From NCBI GenBank assembly GCA_964448615.1, contig CAYUWH010000044.1, positions 1 through 10,604 on the forward strand: DNA of 10,604 nucleotides, read 5' to 3'. Positions 1 through 6,185 of this stretch are shown piece after piece. The translations under genes were made by a program, and so were the position numbers. The stretch is from CAYUWH01 sp964448615. Lineage in GTDB: Bacteria > Patescibacteriota > Gracilibacteria > Peribacterales > Peribacteraceae. The notes beneath the pieces were generated by a model, which had not been told where the DNA came from, ran no database searches, and was given only the letters and a program-made list of their open reading frames with translations. Position 1 is the first letter of the stretch, and each line of letters opens with the position of its first letter.

Positions 1-446
1 TGCCGGTCACGCCGCGCCGTTATCCCGACAGCTTCCCTCTGTCCGAGGATCGCAAGGAACACGAAGCGGCGCCGGACATACAAGCATATATTCATGCGAT
101 GACTGAAGATCCTCAGCGATCGCGCTTCGAGACGCCGGTGGAACTCTTTGAAGGAGAAGACAGGTACGACATCATCTCCTGCAACAACGTGCTGCAGCAT
201 ATGGGCTCACAGGAACACTACTATTCACCGTTCAAGCATCCGAACCGGCCAGAGAAAGACTATGAGCGATACTATGCCGAAGTGGAACGCATCCTCCGTA
301 TGTGCAAGGTCGGGGGGATCTGCTTCCTCTATACCGACAATGCAAGCAGGAAAGGTGCGGCCAGTGATGCGCATCTGCAAAAAATCCCCTTTTACCGCGA
401 ACACTTCGAAAAGACGGGCACGGGCATGCATCGGCGCGTTTTGTGA
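1..446 (+). CDS. Class I SAM-dependent methyltransferase, C-terminal part (5' end outside window)
   Basis: The reading frame is open from the window edge (first full codon at 3) to the TGA at 444-446, giving 147 visible residues, so the N-terminus is missing. The segment YDIISCNNVLQHM resembles the acidic/NVL motif of Rossmann-fold SAM methyltransferases, including CheR-like ones (D-x-I-x-C-x-N-V-L). About 50 residues later LRMCKVGGICFLYTDN resembles the L-x-P-G-G-x-L strand that follows in these enzymes, although the usual Pro is replaced by Val. The likely reaction is methyl transfer from S-adenosylmethionine; the substrate cannot be told from this fragment. An internal ATG at 99 lies inside the continuous frame and is probably not the start. 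The gene converges on the nuclease with only 3 nt between stop codons and no visible terminator hairpin. Confidence 0.55.
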   Translation, partial: PVTPRRYPDSFPLSEDRKEHEAAPDIQAYIHAMTEDPQRSRFETPVELFEGEDRYDIISCNNVLQHMGSQEHYYSPFKHPNRPEKDYERYYAEVERILRMCKVGGICFLYTDNASRKGAASDAHLQKIPFYREHFEKTGTGMHRRVL

Positions 447-449
447 CAA

Positions 450-1214
450 TCACGGTCCGAGGAGCAGATCAGGCTTTATTGAGATAACAGCCTCCCGATA
501 TCCGCACCACTCACACCCAGCCGCCGGAGGGGGCGGCGTTTGCCGATGCAGACAAGCATGTGCTTCGAGCAAGGCATCCCCTACCCATGCATCATCGCCC
601 GTGTGCGGAACCAGATGCATGGTGAATTCTAAACGAGCATCAAAGGAAGGACGATCGCGATTGGCATTCGCAAACAATAAATACGCCGAAGGCGACACGC
701 GGAATCCGCTCTGACGGAACAGCCACTGATACATTTCCAGCTGCCGTTCATAACTCAAGCGCGGGATATCGGCGACATGCACATCACCACTGATACTCGT
801 GGCTTTGTAATCGACAATGAGCAGCGAACCACCTTCTTCTTCCCACACATCATCCACAATTCCATAGAAGAGAAAGTTCGTCGGTGGATGAAGGACGCGA
901 ATACCCGTCGGCGACTCGCGCCACTGGGAAAGCTCGGGATGCTGGAACGGAATCGCCTCGACGCCATATTTCTCCATCAGCGGATGCGGCTTGCGCTGAC
1001 CGCGATACAGATCGAACTCCCGCTTCAGTAATTGATCGACGGCCAGATTCAGGGAAAACACCATGCTGTCAGGGCGAGAAACACCCAGTCGCCGATCGAA
1101 GAAAAAACAACGAGGACATTCCAAAAACAACGCGAGCTTGCTTCGACTCAGCGCAAACGGCTCTTTTGAAGCAGGGTCATACAAGTGCCGAGTGCGCGAG
1201 ACGGATGCAGCCAT
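450..1214 (-). CDS. Stand-alone PD-(D/E)XK nuclease (RecB/Cas4-like)
   Basis: The 254-aa protein carries the core of the PD-(D/E)XK nuclease superfamily: GIVDDVW (D121/D122), then LLIVDYKATS (D135-Y-K137, the metal-binding and catalytic D-x-K), then RQLEMYQW (Q158...Y162, the Q-x3-Y motif of RecB-type nucleases). The N-terminal SRSKLALFLECPRCFFF resembles the start of Cas4/AddB-like nuclease domains, where a Cys begins an iron-sulfur site. Here C33, C36, C221, C234 and C237 (CEWC) are available, but the full AddB C-terminal triad is not clear. The expected role is DNA end processing or repair; no helicase partner or cas gene is visible. The frame extends upstream to a TTG at 1307, but the ATG at 1214 is chosen because homology-like sequence starts just after it and the longer start has no support. 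TACCAT lies 7 nt upstream of this ATG with TTGTTT 17 nt before it, which would give a leaderless transcript (weak). The 179-bp gap to the divergent repeat gene holds no promoter I can call with confidence. Confidence 0.75.
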   Translation of the reverse strand: MAASVSRTRHLYDPASKEPFALSRSKLALFLECPRCFFFDRRLGVSRPDSMVFSLNLAVDQLLKREFDLYRGQRKPHPLMEKYGVEAIPFQHPELSQWRESPTGIRVLHPPTNFLFYGIVDDVWEEEGGSLLIVDYKATSISGDVHVADIPRLSYERQLEMYQWLFRQSGFRVSPSAYLLFANANRDRPSFDARLEFTMHLVPHTGDDAWVGDALLEAHACLHRQTPPPPAAGCEWCGYREAVISIKPDLLLGP

Positions 1215-1393
1215 GGGACGAATGGTAAAGAGCAAGCATCTAGCAAACAACCCGCAATGTTGAAAAACCGGAGATTTGGTGTCCCAACATGTAAGAGAGC
1301 TCCGCAAAGTGCGTCACCCTAATCGCTTTCTCTCCAACTACCGGCGCCTTGTTGAGAGGAATCTCTTTTATTTCACTTTCACCCTTAAGCTTT

Positions 1394-1501
1394 ATGCGCA
1401 GGAAGCAACCTTACGGAAGAGCCTTGGCCACGGCCAGAGTTCTTGCGTCCGCAGGATCGATCGTCTCCATGGTGGCGGTCGCAGGCGGTATCTCCTTTGC
1501 G
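1394..1501 (+). other. Signal peptide of the repeat protein
   Basis: The first 36 codons encode a basic n-region with five Arg/Lys in the first 15 residues, then a hydrophobic stretch (VLASAGSIVSMVAVAGGISF), then S-F-A as a signal peptidase I site. The repeats begin three residues later. If the upstream ATT or TTG start is used, the n-region grows by 8 or 15 residues but the hydrophobic core is unchanged. Confidence 0.75.
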
Positions 1502-4159
1502 GCAGGTGTACAAAACACCATGCTCGATGCCGATGCCGACACCGGCATTGTCAACGGCATGAATGCCGGCTCTCAGAATCTGAATGACCTCGTCCAGCTC
1601 GGAGGAGCAGGCGGCGTTCAGAATGCCGGCTTGCACAACAACGCCGGCACAAACCTTGGTTCGGGCATTAACGGCGGAGCGGACAACACGCTCAGTATTT
1701 CCCAAGTCGGCGGCAGCGACGGATGGGGCCTGCAGAATGCAGGTGTCATGGCTGACGCTGACACGGATGTCGTAAGTGGCATCAATGCCGGCTCCTCTAA
1801 CGACACGAGCCTTTTGCAGCTGTTCTTCGGCTGGATGGGCTGGGGCTCTCAGAATGCCAGCGTCGATAACAACGCGATGACGGACGTGAATTCGATCATC
1901 AATGCCATCTCCGAGAATAACGTCGGCGTCGTTCAGGCTGACGGCGGCGAAGACGGCATGCAGAACGCCAACGTCGGTGCAGTCGCCGGCACAAACGTCA
2001 ATAATGAAATTAACGCGGGATCTTCGAACCAGACGGACGTGACGCAAATCGGTGACGCTGATTCCGAAGTCTTTTGTGCTACGGTCGATAACGATGCGGA
2101 CACCGAAGTGAATTCGGTCGTCAATGCCATCTCCGAGAACAACATCGGCATCATCCAGGTGGGTGGTGACGATCTTGGCTCTCAGAGCGCAAACGTCGGC
2201 GTGGTTGCGGATACGAACGTCAACAATGAGATCAATGCCGGCTCTTCCAATGAAACGGATATCTTCCAGTTGGGAGGCGGCGATTCGATTCAGAATGCTG
2301 CCGTTGAGAACGATGCAGACAGCGAGGTGAACTCGCTGGTGAATGCAGGCTCCGAGAACAATGTGGGAGTGGTGCAAGTGGGAGGCTCCGGCCTCGGCAC
2401 GCAGAGCGCGAACGTGCTCGGCGGTGCCATGACCAATGTCAACAACGGCATCAACTCCGGTGCCGCGAATGACACGGACGTGCTTCAGGTCGGCGGCGAT
2501 GACGGATGTGGCGGATGCAGCCTGCAGAACGCTGAAGTCATGAATGATGCAGACAGCGAAGTGAACTCCATCATCAATGCAGGTTCCGAGAACAACATCG
2601 GCGTTATCCAGGTAGGCGGCGACGTCGATCACGGCACCCAGGCACAAGCTGTGGATGTCTTTGCTCCTGCTACGACGAACGTAAACAATGGCATCAACTC
2701 CGGTGCCGCAAACTCCACAGATGTGGCTCAGATTGGTGGAGATGGCAGCTTGCAGAATGCAGGTGTCGCCAATGATGCTGACAGCACCGTACACAACGAA
2801 GTGAATGCCGGTGCGGAGAACAACATCGGGGTTACGCAGATTGGCGGTGATGTCGATCACGGTGCTCAGGCACAGTGGATCGGCGTGAACGCCCCTGCAA
2901 CCACGACCGTGAACAACGGCATCAACTCCGGTGCCGCCAATGACACGGACGTGCTTCAGGTCGGTGGTGATGACGGATGCGGCGGATGCAGCCTGCAGAA
3001 CGCTGAAGTCGCCAATCATGCCGGCAGCAACGTCGACAATGAAGTGAATGCCGGTACGCAGAACAACATCGGCGTCAATCAGGTCGGTGGCAACGTCTTC
3101 CATGGTGCGCAGGCACAGGCCATCGAAATCAATGCTTCGGCCGAGACGACCGTGAACAACGGCGTGAACTCCGGTGCGGCCAATGACACGGACGTGCTTC
3201 AGGTCGGCGGCGGCTTGCAGAATGCAGGCGTAGTCAACGATGCTGATAGCGACGTCGACAACAGTGTCGACGCAGGTGCCATCAACAACATCCTCGTCAA
3301 CCAGATCGGCGGAAACGTCAATCATGGCGCATCGGCTCAGTACATCGAAGTGAACGCCCCCGTCTCCACGACGGTCAATAACGGCGTGAACTCCGGTGCG
3401 GCTAACGGCACGGATGTGGAGCAGTCCGGTGGCGGCTTGCAGAATGCAGGCGTCGGCAACAATGCGGACAGCACTGTCACCAATGACGTAAACGCAGGCT
3501 CCCAGAACAACCTCGTGATTTACCAGGCAGGCGGCGATCTGACGCATGGCGCTTCCGCGACGTACATTGAAGTCAACGCTCCGGCCGAGACGACCGTGAA
3601 CAACGGCGTGAATTCCGGTGCTTCCAACGAGACGTCCGTTGATCAACAAGGAAGCAACGACGGATGCGGCGGATGCAGCCTGCAGAATGCAGGTGTCGAG
3701 AACGACGCAACGAGTGACGTGGATAACGAAGTGAACGCCGGTTCCGAGAACAATACGGAAGTGTTCCAGCTCGGCGGCGACACGATGAACGGCGTTTCCA
3801 CGCAGAATGCAATCCTCGACACGTCCGCTGACACCGAGGTCAACAACGAAGTGAACGCAGGTGCGGCCAACGAGACGGACGTATCACAAGAAGGCGGCGC
3901 ATTGCAGAATGCCGAAGTCGGCTCTGAGGCTGACACGGATGTCGATAACGAGGTCAACGCGGGTTCCGTGAACGACACGAGTCTGGTTCAGGCCGGTGAT
4001 GCCGACACGCAGAACGCAGAGATCGATTCCAATGCCCAAACAACGGTGAATAATGAGATCAATGCCGGCTCTTCCAATAACACGACGGTGGATCAGCAGG
4101 GTGGCGGTACGACTTCTTCGAGTTTCATGACTGATTTCTGGAATTCCTTTGGATTCTAA
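1394..4159 (+). CDS. Secreted tandem-repeat protein, curlin-like / beta-solenoid candidate, Lys/Arg-free
   Basis: From the ATG at 1394 the product is 921 aa. Residues 1-36 form a Sec-type signal peptide: basic MRRKQPYGR, hydrophobic core, and an S-F-A site before AGVQN. From residue 39 onward 23 tandem units of 35-43 aa run to residue 905. A typical unit reads LQNAxVxNDADSxVxN, then xVNAGSxNNxxVxQxGG. The N-x5-Q-x-G spacing resembles curlin repeats (S-x5-Q-x-G), so stacked beta-strands in a fibre or solenoid are inferred. From the middle on, two unit types alternate: LQNA...NDADS and AQAQ...NAPATTTVNNG. Three units end in DGCGGCS. The mature chain has no Lys or Arg and is strongly acidic. The tail is TTSSSFMTDFWNSFGF with an aromatic C-terminus. 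The start is uncertain: TTG 1349 is in frame, GAGAGGA at 1354-1360 lies 9 nt before an in-frame ATT at 1370, and no Shine-Dalgarno serves ATG 1394. No chaperone, secretion channel or nucleator gene is adjacent. I infer a surface fibre, sheath or adhesin; no exact family is recognised. Confidence 0.85.
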   Translation: MRRKQPYGRALATARVLASAGSIVSMVAVAGGISFAAGVQNTMLDADADTGIVNGMNAGSQNLNDLVQLGGAGGVQNAGLHNNAGTNLGSGINGGADNTLSISQVGGSDGWGLQNAGVMADADTDVVSGINAGSSNDTSLLQLFFGWMGWGSQNASVDNNAMTDVNSIINAISENNVGVVQADGGEDGMQNANVGAVAGTNVNNEINAGSSNQTDVTQIGDADSEVFCATVDNDADTEVNSVVNAISENNIGIIQVGGDDLGSQSANVGVVADTNVNNEINAGSSNETDIFQLGGGDSIQNAAVENDADSEVNSLVNAGSENNVGVVQVGGSGLGTQSANVLGGAMTNVNNGINSGAANDTDVLQVGGDDGCGGCSLQNAEVMNDADSEVNSIINAGSENNIGVIQVGGDVDHGTQAQAVDVFAPATTNVNNGINSGAANSTDVAQIGGDGSLQNAGVANDADSTVHNEVNAGAENNIGVTQIGGDVDHGAQAQWIGVNAPATTTVNNGINSGAANDTDVLQVGGDDGCGGCSLQNAEVANHAGSNVDNEVNAGTQNNIGVNQVGGNVFHGAQAQAIEINASAETTVNNGVNSGAANDTDVLQVGGGLQNAGVVNDADSDVDNSVDAGAINNILVNQIGGNVNHGASAQYIEVNAPVSTTVNNGVNSGAANGTDVEQSGGGLQNAGVGNNADSTVTNDVNAGSQNNLVIYQAGGDLTHGASATYIEVNAPAETTVNNGVNSGASNETSVDQQGSNDGCGGCSLQNAGVENDATSDVDNEVNAGSENNTEVFQLGGDTMNGVSTQNAILDTSADTEVNNEVNAGAANETDVSQEGGALQNAEVGSEADTDVDNEVNAGSVNDTSLVQAGDADTQNAEIDSNAQTTVNNEINAGSSNNTTVDQQGGGTTSSSFMTDFWNSFGF
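1508..4108 (+). repeat. 23 in-frame tandem protein repeats (about 113 bp each)
   Basis: The region is 2601 bp, or 867 codons, divided by recurring (L/V/S/T/A)QNA- or AQAQ-type starts into 23 units averaging 37.7 aa. Most units have diverged at DNA level, but some blocks are nearly identical. Positions 2441-2539 and 2912-3010 (471 bp apart, four units) match at 95 of 99 bases, with all four differences in third codon positions. A part of the same block recurs at about 3181-3210. This indicates amplification by recombination plus purifying selection on the protein. Confidence 0.85.
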
Positions 4160-4186
4160 ACGATATACAGGCGTCGTATGATCACG

Positions 4187-4218
4187 AAAAGGAAGGGGCA
4201 ATAACCCCTTCCTTTTTT
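4187..4218 (+). terminator. Rho-independent terminator of the repeat-protein gene
   Basis: GGAAGGGG (4191-4198) pairs perfectly with CCCCTTCC (4205-4212) across a CAATAA loop, and TTTTTT (4213-4218) follows. Four A residues before the stem can extend it into the T run. It lies 28 bp after the TAA of the repeat gene. Confidence 0.9.
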
Positions 4219-4229
4219 GGACATTTTCG

Positions 4230-4358
4230 ACCCTCATCCCCCGCTGCGGCGGGACCTTCTCCCATGAGTGGGAGAAGGGGCTGACCATACTCAAATACAA
4301 GCCCCATCTCCTTCTCCCGATCACGGGAGAAGGTGGCCCCTCAGGGCCGGATGAGGGT
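4230..4358. repeat. Composite palindromic intergenic repeat (REP/MITE-like), five hairpins inside a closing stem
   Basis: A 10-bp outer stem, ACCCTCATCC (4230-4239) with GGATGAGGGT (4349-4358), encloses a symmetric set of hairpins: CCCGC/GCGGG (4240-4253), CCTTCTCCC/GGGAGAAGG (4255-4278), a central GGGGCT/AGCCCC pair (4277-4282 with 4300-4305), CCTTCTCCCG/CGGGAGAAGG (4310-4333) and GGCCC/GGGCC (4335-4348). The two halves are inverted copies of about 55 and 60 bp. Such ccctcatcc/ccttctccc palindromes are a widespread intergenic type in bacteria. There is no ORF. It lies between two convergent gene ends and could stop or protect either transcript. Confidence 0.8.
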
Positions 4359-4368
4359 GGAAGAGCCG

Positions 4369-5523
4369 TTACGCCTGTTCCGTCGCAAACGCCAAACGGC
4401 GGCGCTGCATTTCTTCTTTGATCCTGGTGACGATCTGCTGTAATTCATTGGCATAGGCCAACTGCTTCTGCTTCTTCATGTGCTTGGCTTTTGTCACGAA
4501 TTTCTGAATGCGCTGTACGCGACGCACGGCATTGGCATGGAATTCGCGCCAAGTCTTGGCCTCAGCTTCCAATCCGTCCATCGACGTTTCAAGCGTGGCC
4601 TTGAAGAAAGCCTGGAGTTCCAAGTCCGCTTTCTCTACCAATTGCTGCAATTGCGTGCGCAAATCGGTATGAGCCGCAATCACGTGCTCGGTCTTGCGCA
4701 CACGCGCTGCCATCGTCTCTTCATTCACGCGCTGCACGTTCCATACCAAACCCATTTTCTCCATGAGATGAATGATGATCCCTGACAAATCAAACTGGTA
4801 CCATTTCAGTCCATGGAAGGCACTGTGCGGAAAGGCATGATGATTATTGTGCCAACCTTCACCAAATGCCAACAATCCGACGACCCATTCGTTGCGGCTC
4901 TCATCGGTCGTTTCGAAGGCACGCTTACCAAAGGTGTGGCAGACTGAGTTCACGCTCCACGTGACATGTGTCGTAAAGAAATAGCGAACCAAACCGCCCC
5001 ACAGCAACCCCGTCCAGCCACCGATCGCGAAGGGAATCGCGAATGAGAGAAACGCCCATAGCAATTGATAGCGGCTCACAAACATCACCACAGGATCTTG
5101 CAGCAATTGCGGCGTGTAGATCTTCGGATCACCAAAACTGTCATCTTTGTAGAGCCAACCGAAGTGCGCATGCACAAATCCTTCCAACGGACTGTGCGGA
5201 TCCCCTTCCTCATCGGAGTGCGCATGATGTTTTACGTGCGTTGCAGCCCAACTCTCCGGCTTGCTGCCAAGCAACGCCATTGCTCCAAAAATCAAAAACA
5301 TGCCCCGCAGCCACGTCGGGCAATCAAACCCCTGATGTGTCAGCATGCGGTGATACCCGATGGTGATGCCCAGCGCCGTTATGGTGTAGAGCACGCCGAA
5401 CAGGATCAAATCCGTGGCAAACACGTATGTATTCCAAGCAAGATAAATGGCGAAGAGCAAACTCAGAAACGGCAAGACAACCATGACAGTCAGCAGAATT
5501 TTGTGCGTCAACGTCTGCTTCAT
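4369..5523 (-). CDS. Membrane fatty-acid (acyl) desaturase with C-terminal coiled-coil tail
   Basis: The 384-aa protein has the three histidine boxes of the membrane desaturase family that bind a di-iron centre: H58-RMLT-H63, H96-VK-HH100 and H225-NN-HH229 (EGWHNNHHAFPHSA). Hydrophobic spans lie at about 9-30, 36-55, 70-86 and 153-178, as in delta-9 acyl-CoA/acyl-lipid desaturases. These introduce a cis double bond into saturated acyl chains using O2 and an electron donor; no donor gene is adjacent. After the catalytic domain (to about residue 265) comes a hydrophilic, Lys/Arg/Glu/Gln-rich tail of about 115 aa, probably helical or coiled coil, which I do not know as standard in this family. 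The frame extends to a GTG at 5565 beside the upstream terminator; ATG 5523 is preferred because MKQTLTHKILLTV begins like a membrane protein. There is no clear Shine-Dalgarno. O2 use suggests exposure to air. Confidence 0.9.
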   Translation of the reverse strand: MKQTLTHKILLTVMVVLPFLSLLFAIYLAWNTYVFATDLILFGVLYTITALGITIGYHRMLTHQGFDCPTWLRGMFLIFGAMALLGSKPESWAATHVKHHAHSDEEGDPHSPLEGFVHAHFGWLYKDDSFGDPKIYTPQLLQDPVVMFVSRYQLLWAFLSFAIPFAIGGWTGLLWGGLVRYFFTTHVTWSVNSVCHTFGKRAFETTDESRNEWVVGLLAFGEGWHNNHHAFPHSAFHGLKWYQFDLSGIIIHLMEKMGLVWNVQRVNEETMAARVRKTEHVIAAHTDLRTQLQQLVEKADLELQAFFKATLETSMDGLEAEAKTWREFHANAVRRVQRIQKFVTKAKHMKKQKQLAYANELQQIVTRIKEEMQRRRLAFATEQA

Positions 5524-5565
5524 AGAAAAAGGGGGAATACACTCAGGGTACAGAGGCCTTGGCAC

Positions 5566-5602
5566 AAAAAAAAGAGTCCGGGATGGATTCCGGGACTCTT
5601 TT
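5566..5602 (-). terminator. Rho-independent terminator of the sigma-factor gene
   Basis: On the minus strand AAAAGAGTCC (5602-5593) pairs with GGACTCTTTT (5579-5570), and the transcript runs on through U residues down to 5566. It is 13 bp past the sigma-factor stop and about 43 bp before the desaturase ATG, so the desaturase probably has its own promoter in that short gap, or depends on read-through. Confidence 0.85.
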
Positions 5603-5615
5603 GAAGAGAAAATTC

Positions 5616-6125
5616 TTACTGATGAACTAATCGCGTCCTGAGTTGCTTCAAGCCGCGGTAAATACGTACGGATACCGTATTGGCTGATTCGCCAGTCATT
5701 TCTGCAATTTCAGAAGGCGAAAGATCTTTGACGTAGCGCATCACGAGAATATCGCGATAGCCAGGCTCCAGTTCATGCAGAACGGAGAGAATACGCTCGC
5801 GGTCGAGTCTTCCCTGCCATTGCTCGGTTTCATCTTTGCCTGGATCAAATCCTTCTTCCTGCAATCTCTCAAGAGAAGTTTCCCGTTTCTTGCGAGATTC
5901 ATCAACGATCAGGTTATTGGCAATACGATACAAAAAGGCACGCATGTTCAAGACTTCTTCGCCCCGTGCGAGGTATTCCCAAGCACGAAGAAACACTTCC
6001 TGCATCAGATCCTTTCCACGTTCGCGGTCAAAAACACGAAAGTAGCAGTGGCGGAAGATAGCATCGGAGTATTGATCGTATGCCGTCAGGAATGCGTCCT
6101 GAACCGAAGAAGGCGTAGCGGGCAT
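5616..6125 (-). CDS. ECF-like RNA polymerase sigma-70 family factor
   Basis: The 169-aa protein has the two-domain layout of ECF sigma factors. Region 2 spans about 14-81 (YSDAIFRHCYFRVFD, then DLMQEVFLRAWEYL for core binding, then MRAFLYRIANNLIVDESRKKR for -10 recognition). After a short linker, region 4 spans about 107-166 (VLHELEPGYRDILVMRYV, then the helix-turn-helix LSPSEIAEMTGESANTVSVR and IYRGLKQLRTRL). It should direct RNA polymerase to a set of alternative promoters; the stimulus is unknown. No anti-sigma factor is adjacent. The frame reaches a TTG at 6158, but that codon overlaps the -10 box of the gene's promoter, which supports ATG 6125. The gene has its own promoter and terminator and so is monocistronic. 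It lies 48 bp after the ATPase stop. Confidence 0.9.
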   Translation of the reverse strand: MPATPSSVQDAFLTAYDQYSDAIFRHCYFRVFDRERGKDLMQEVFLRAWEYLARGEEVLNMRAFLYRIANNLIVDESRKKRETSLERLQEEGFDPGKDETEQWQGRLDRERILSVLHELEPGYRDILVMRYVKDLSPSEIAEMTGESANTVSVRIYRGLKQLRTRLVHQ

Positions 6126-6157
6126 AACGCTTGTGAAGGAAGAAACAAAACCTAGCA

Positions 6158-6185
6158 AGTATAACCGTCGCCGTTATATCGCCAA
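6158..6185 (-). promoter_or_regulatory. Sigma-70-type promoter of the sigma-factor gene
   Basis: On the minus strand TTGGCG (6185-6180) and TATACT (6163-6158) are separated by 16 bp; they match the consensus at 4/6 and 5/6 positions. Transcription would start near 6150, giving a leader of about 25 nt to ATG 6125. The -35 box and most of the spacer overlap or abut the last codons of the ATPase gene. Confidence 0.6.

Noticed and set aside
148..714. A 188-codon frame across the methyltransferase 3' end and the nuclease 3' end
   Set aside because: It overlaps both genes in another frame, is Ser/Arg/Thr-rich without motifs, and the two overlapping genes have family motifs.
450..1214. Cas4 of a CRISPR system
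   Set aside because: No other cas gene or array is in the window and the C-terminal cysteine pattern is incomplete, so a general RecB-like nuclease is the safer call.
1385..3649. A 754-codon open frame antisense to the repeat gene
   Set aside because: It mirrors the biased codons of the repeats, which rarely give antisense stops. Its product is a His/Ile/Asp repeat without a recognised domain, and the sense frame has a signal peptide, an intrinsic terminator and synonymous changes between copies.
1394..4159. RTX, ice-nucleation or pentapeptide-repeat protein
   Set aside because: There are no GGxGxDxUx nonapeptides, no AGYGSTxT repeats and no A(D/N)LXX pattern; the units are about 38 aa with N-x5-Q-x-G cores.
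4141..4159. C-terminal Phe as an outer-membrane beta-barrel insertion signal
   Set aside because: The last residues NSFGF lack the alternating hydrophobic pattern of a final barrel strand, and nothing else in the protein suggests a barrel.
4230..4358. CRISPR array or tRNA-like cloverleaf
   Set aside because: The repeats are inverted rather than direct with equal spacers, and no tRNA anticodon or T-loop consensus is present.
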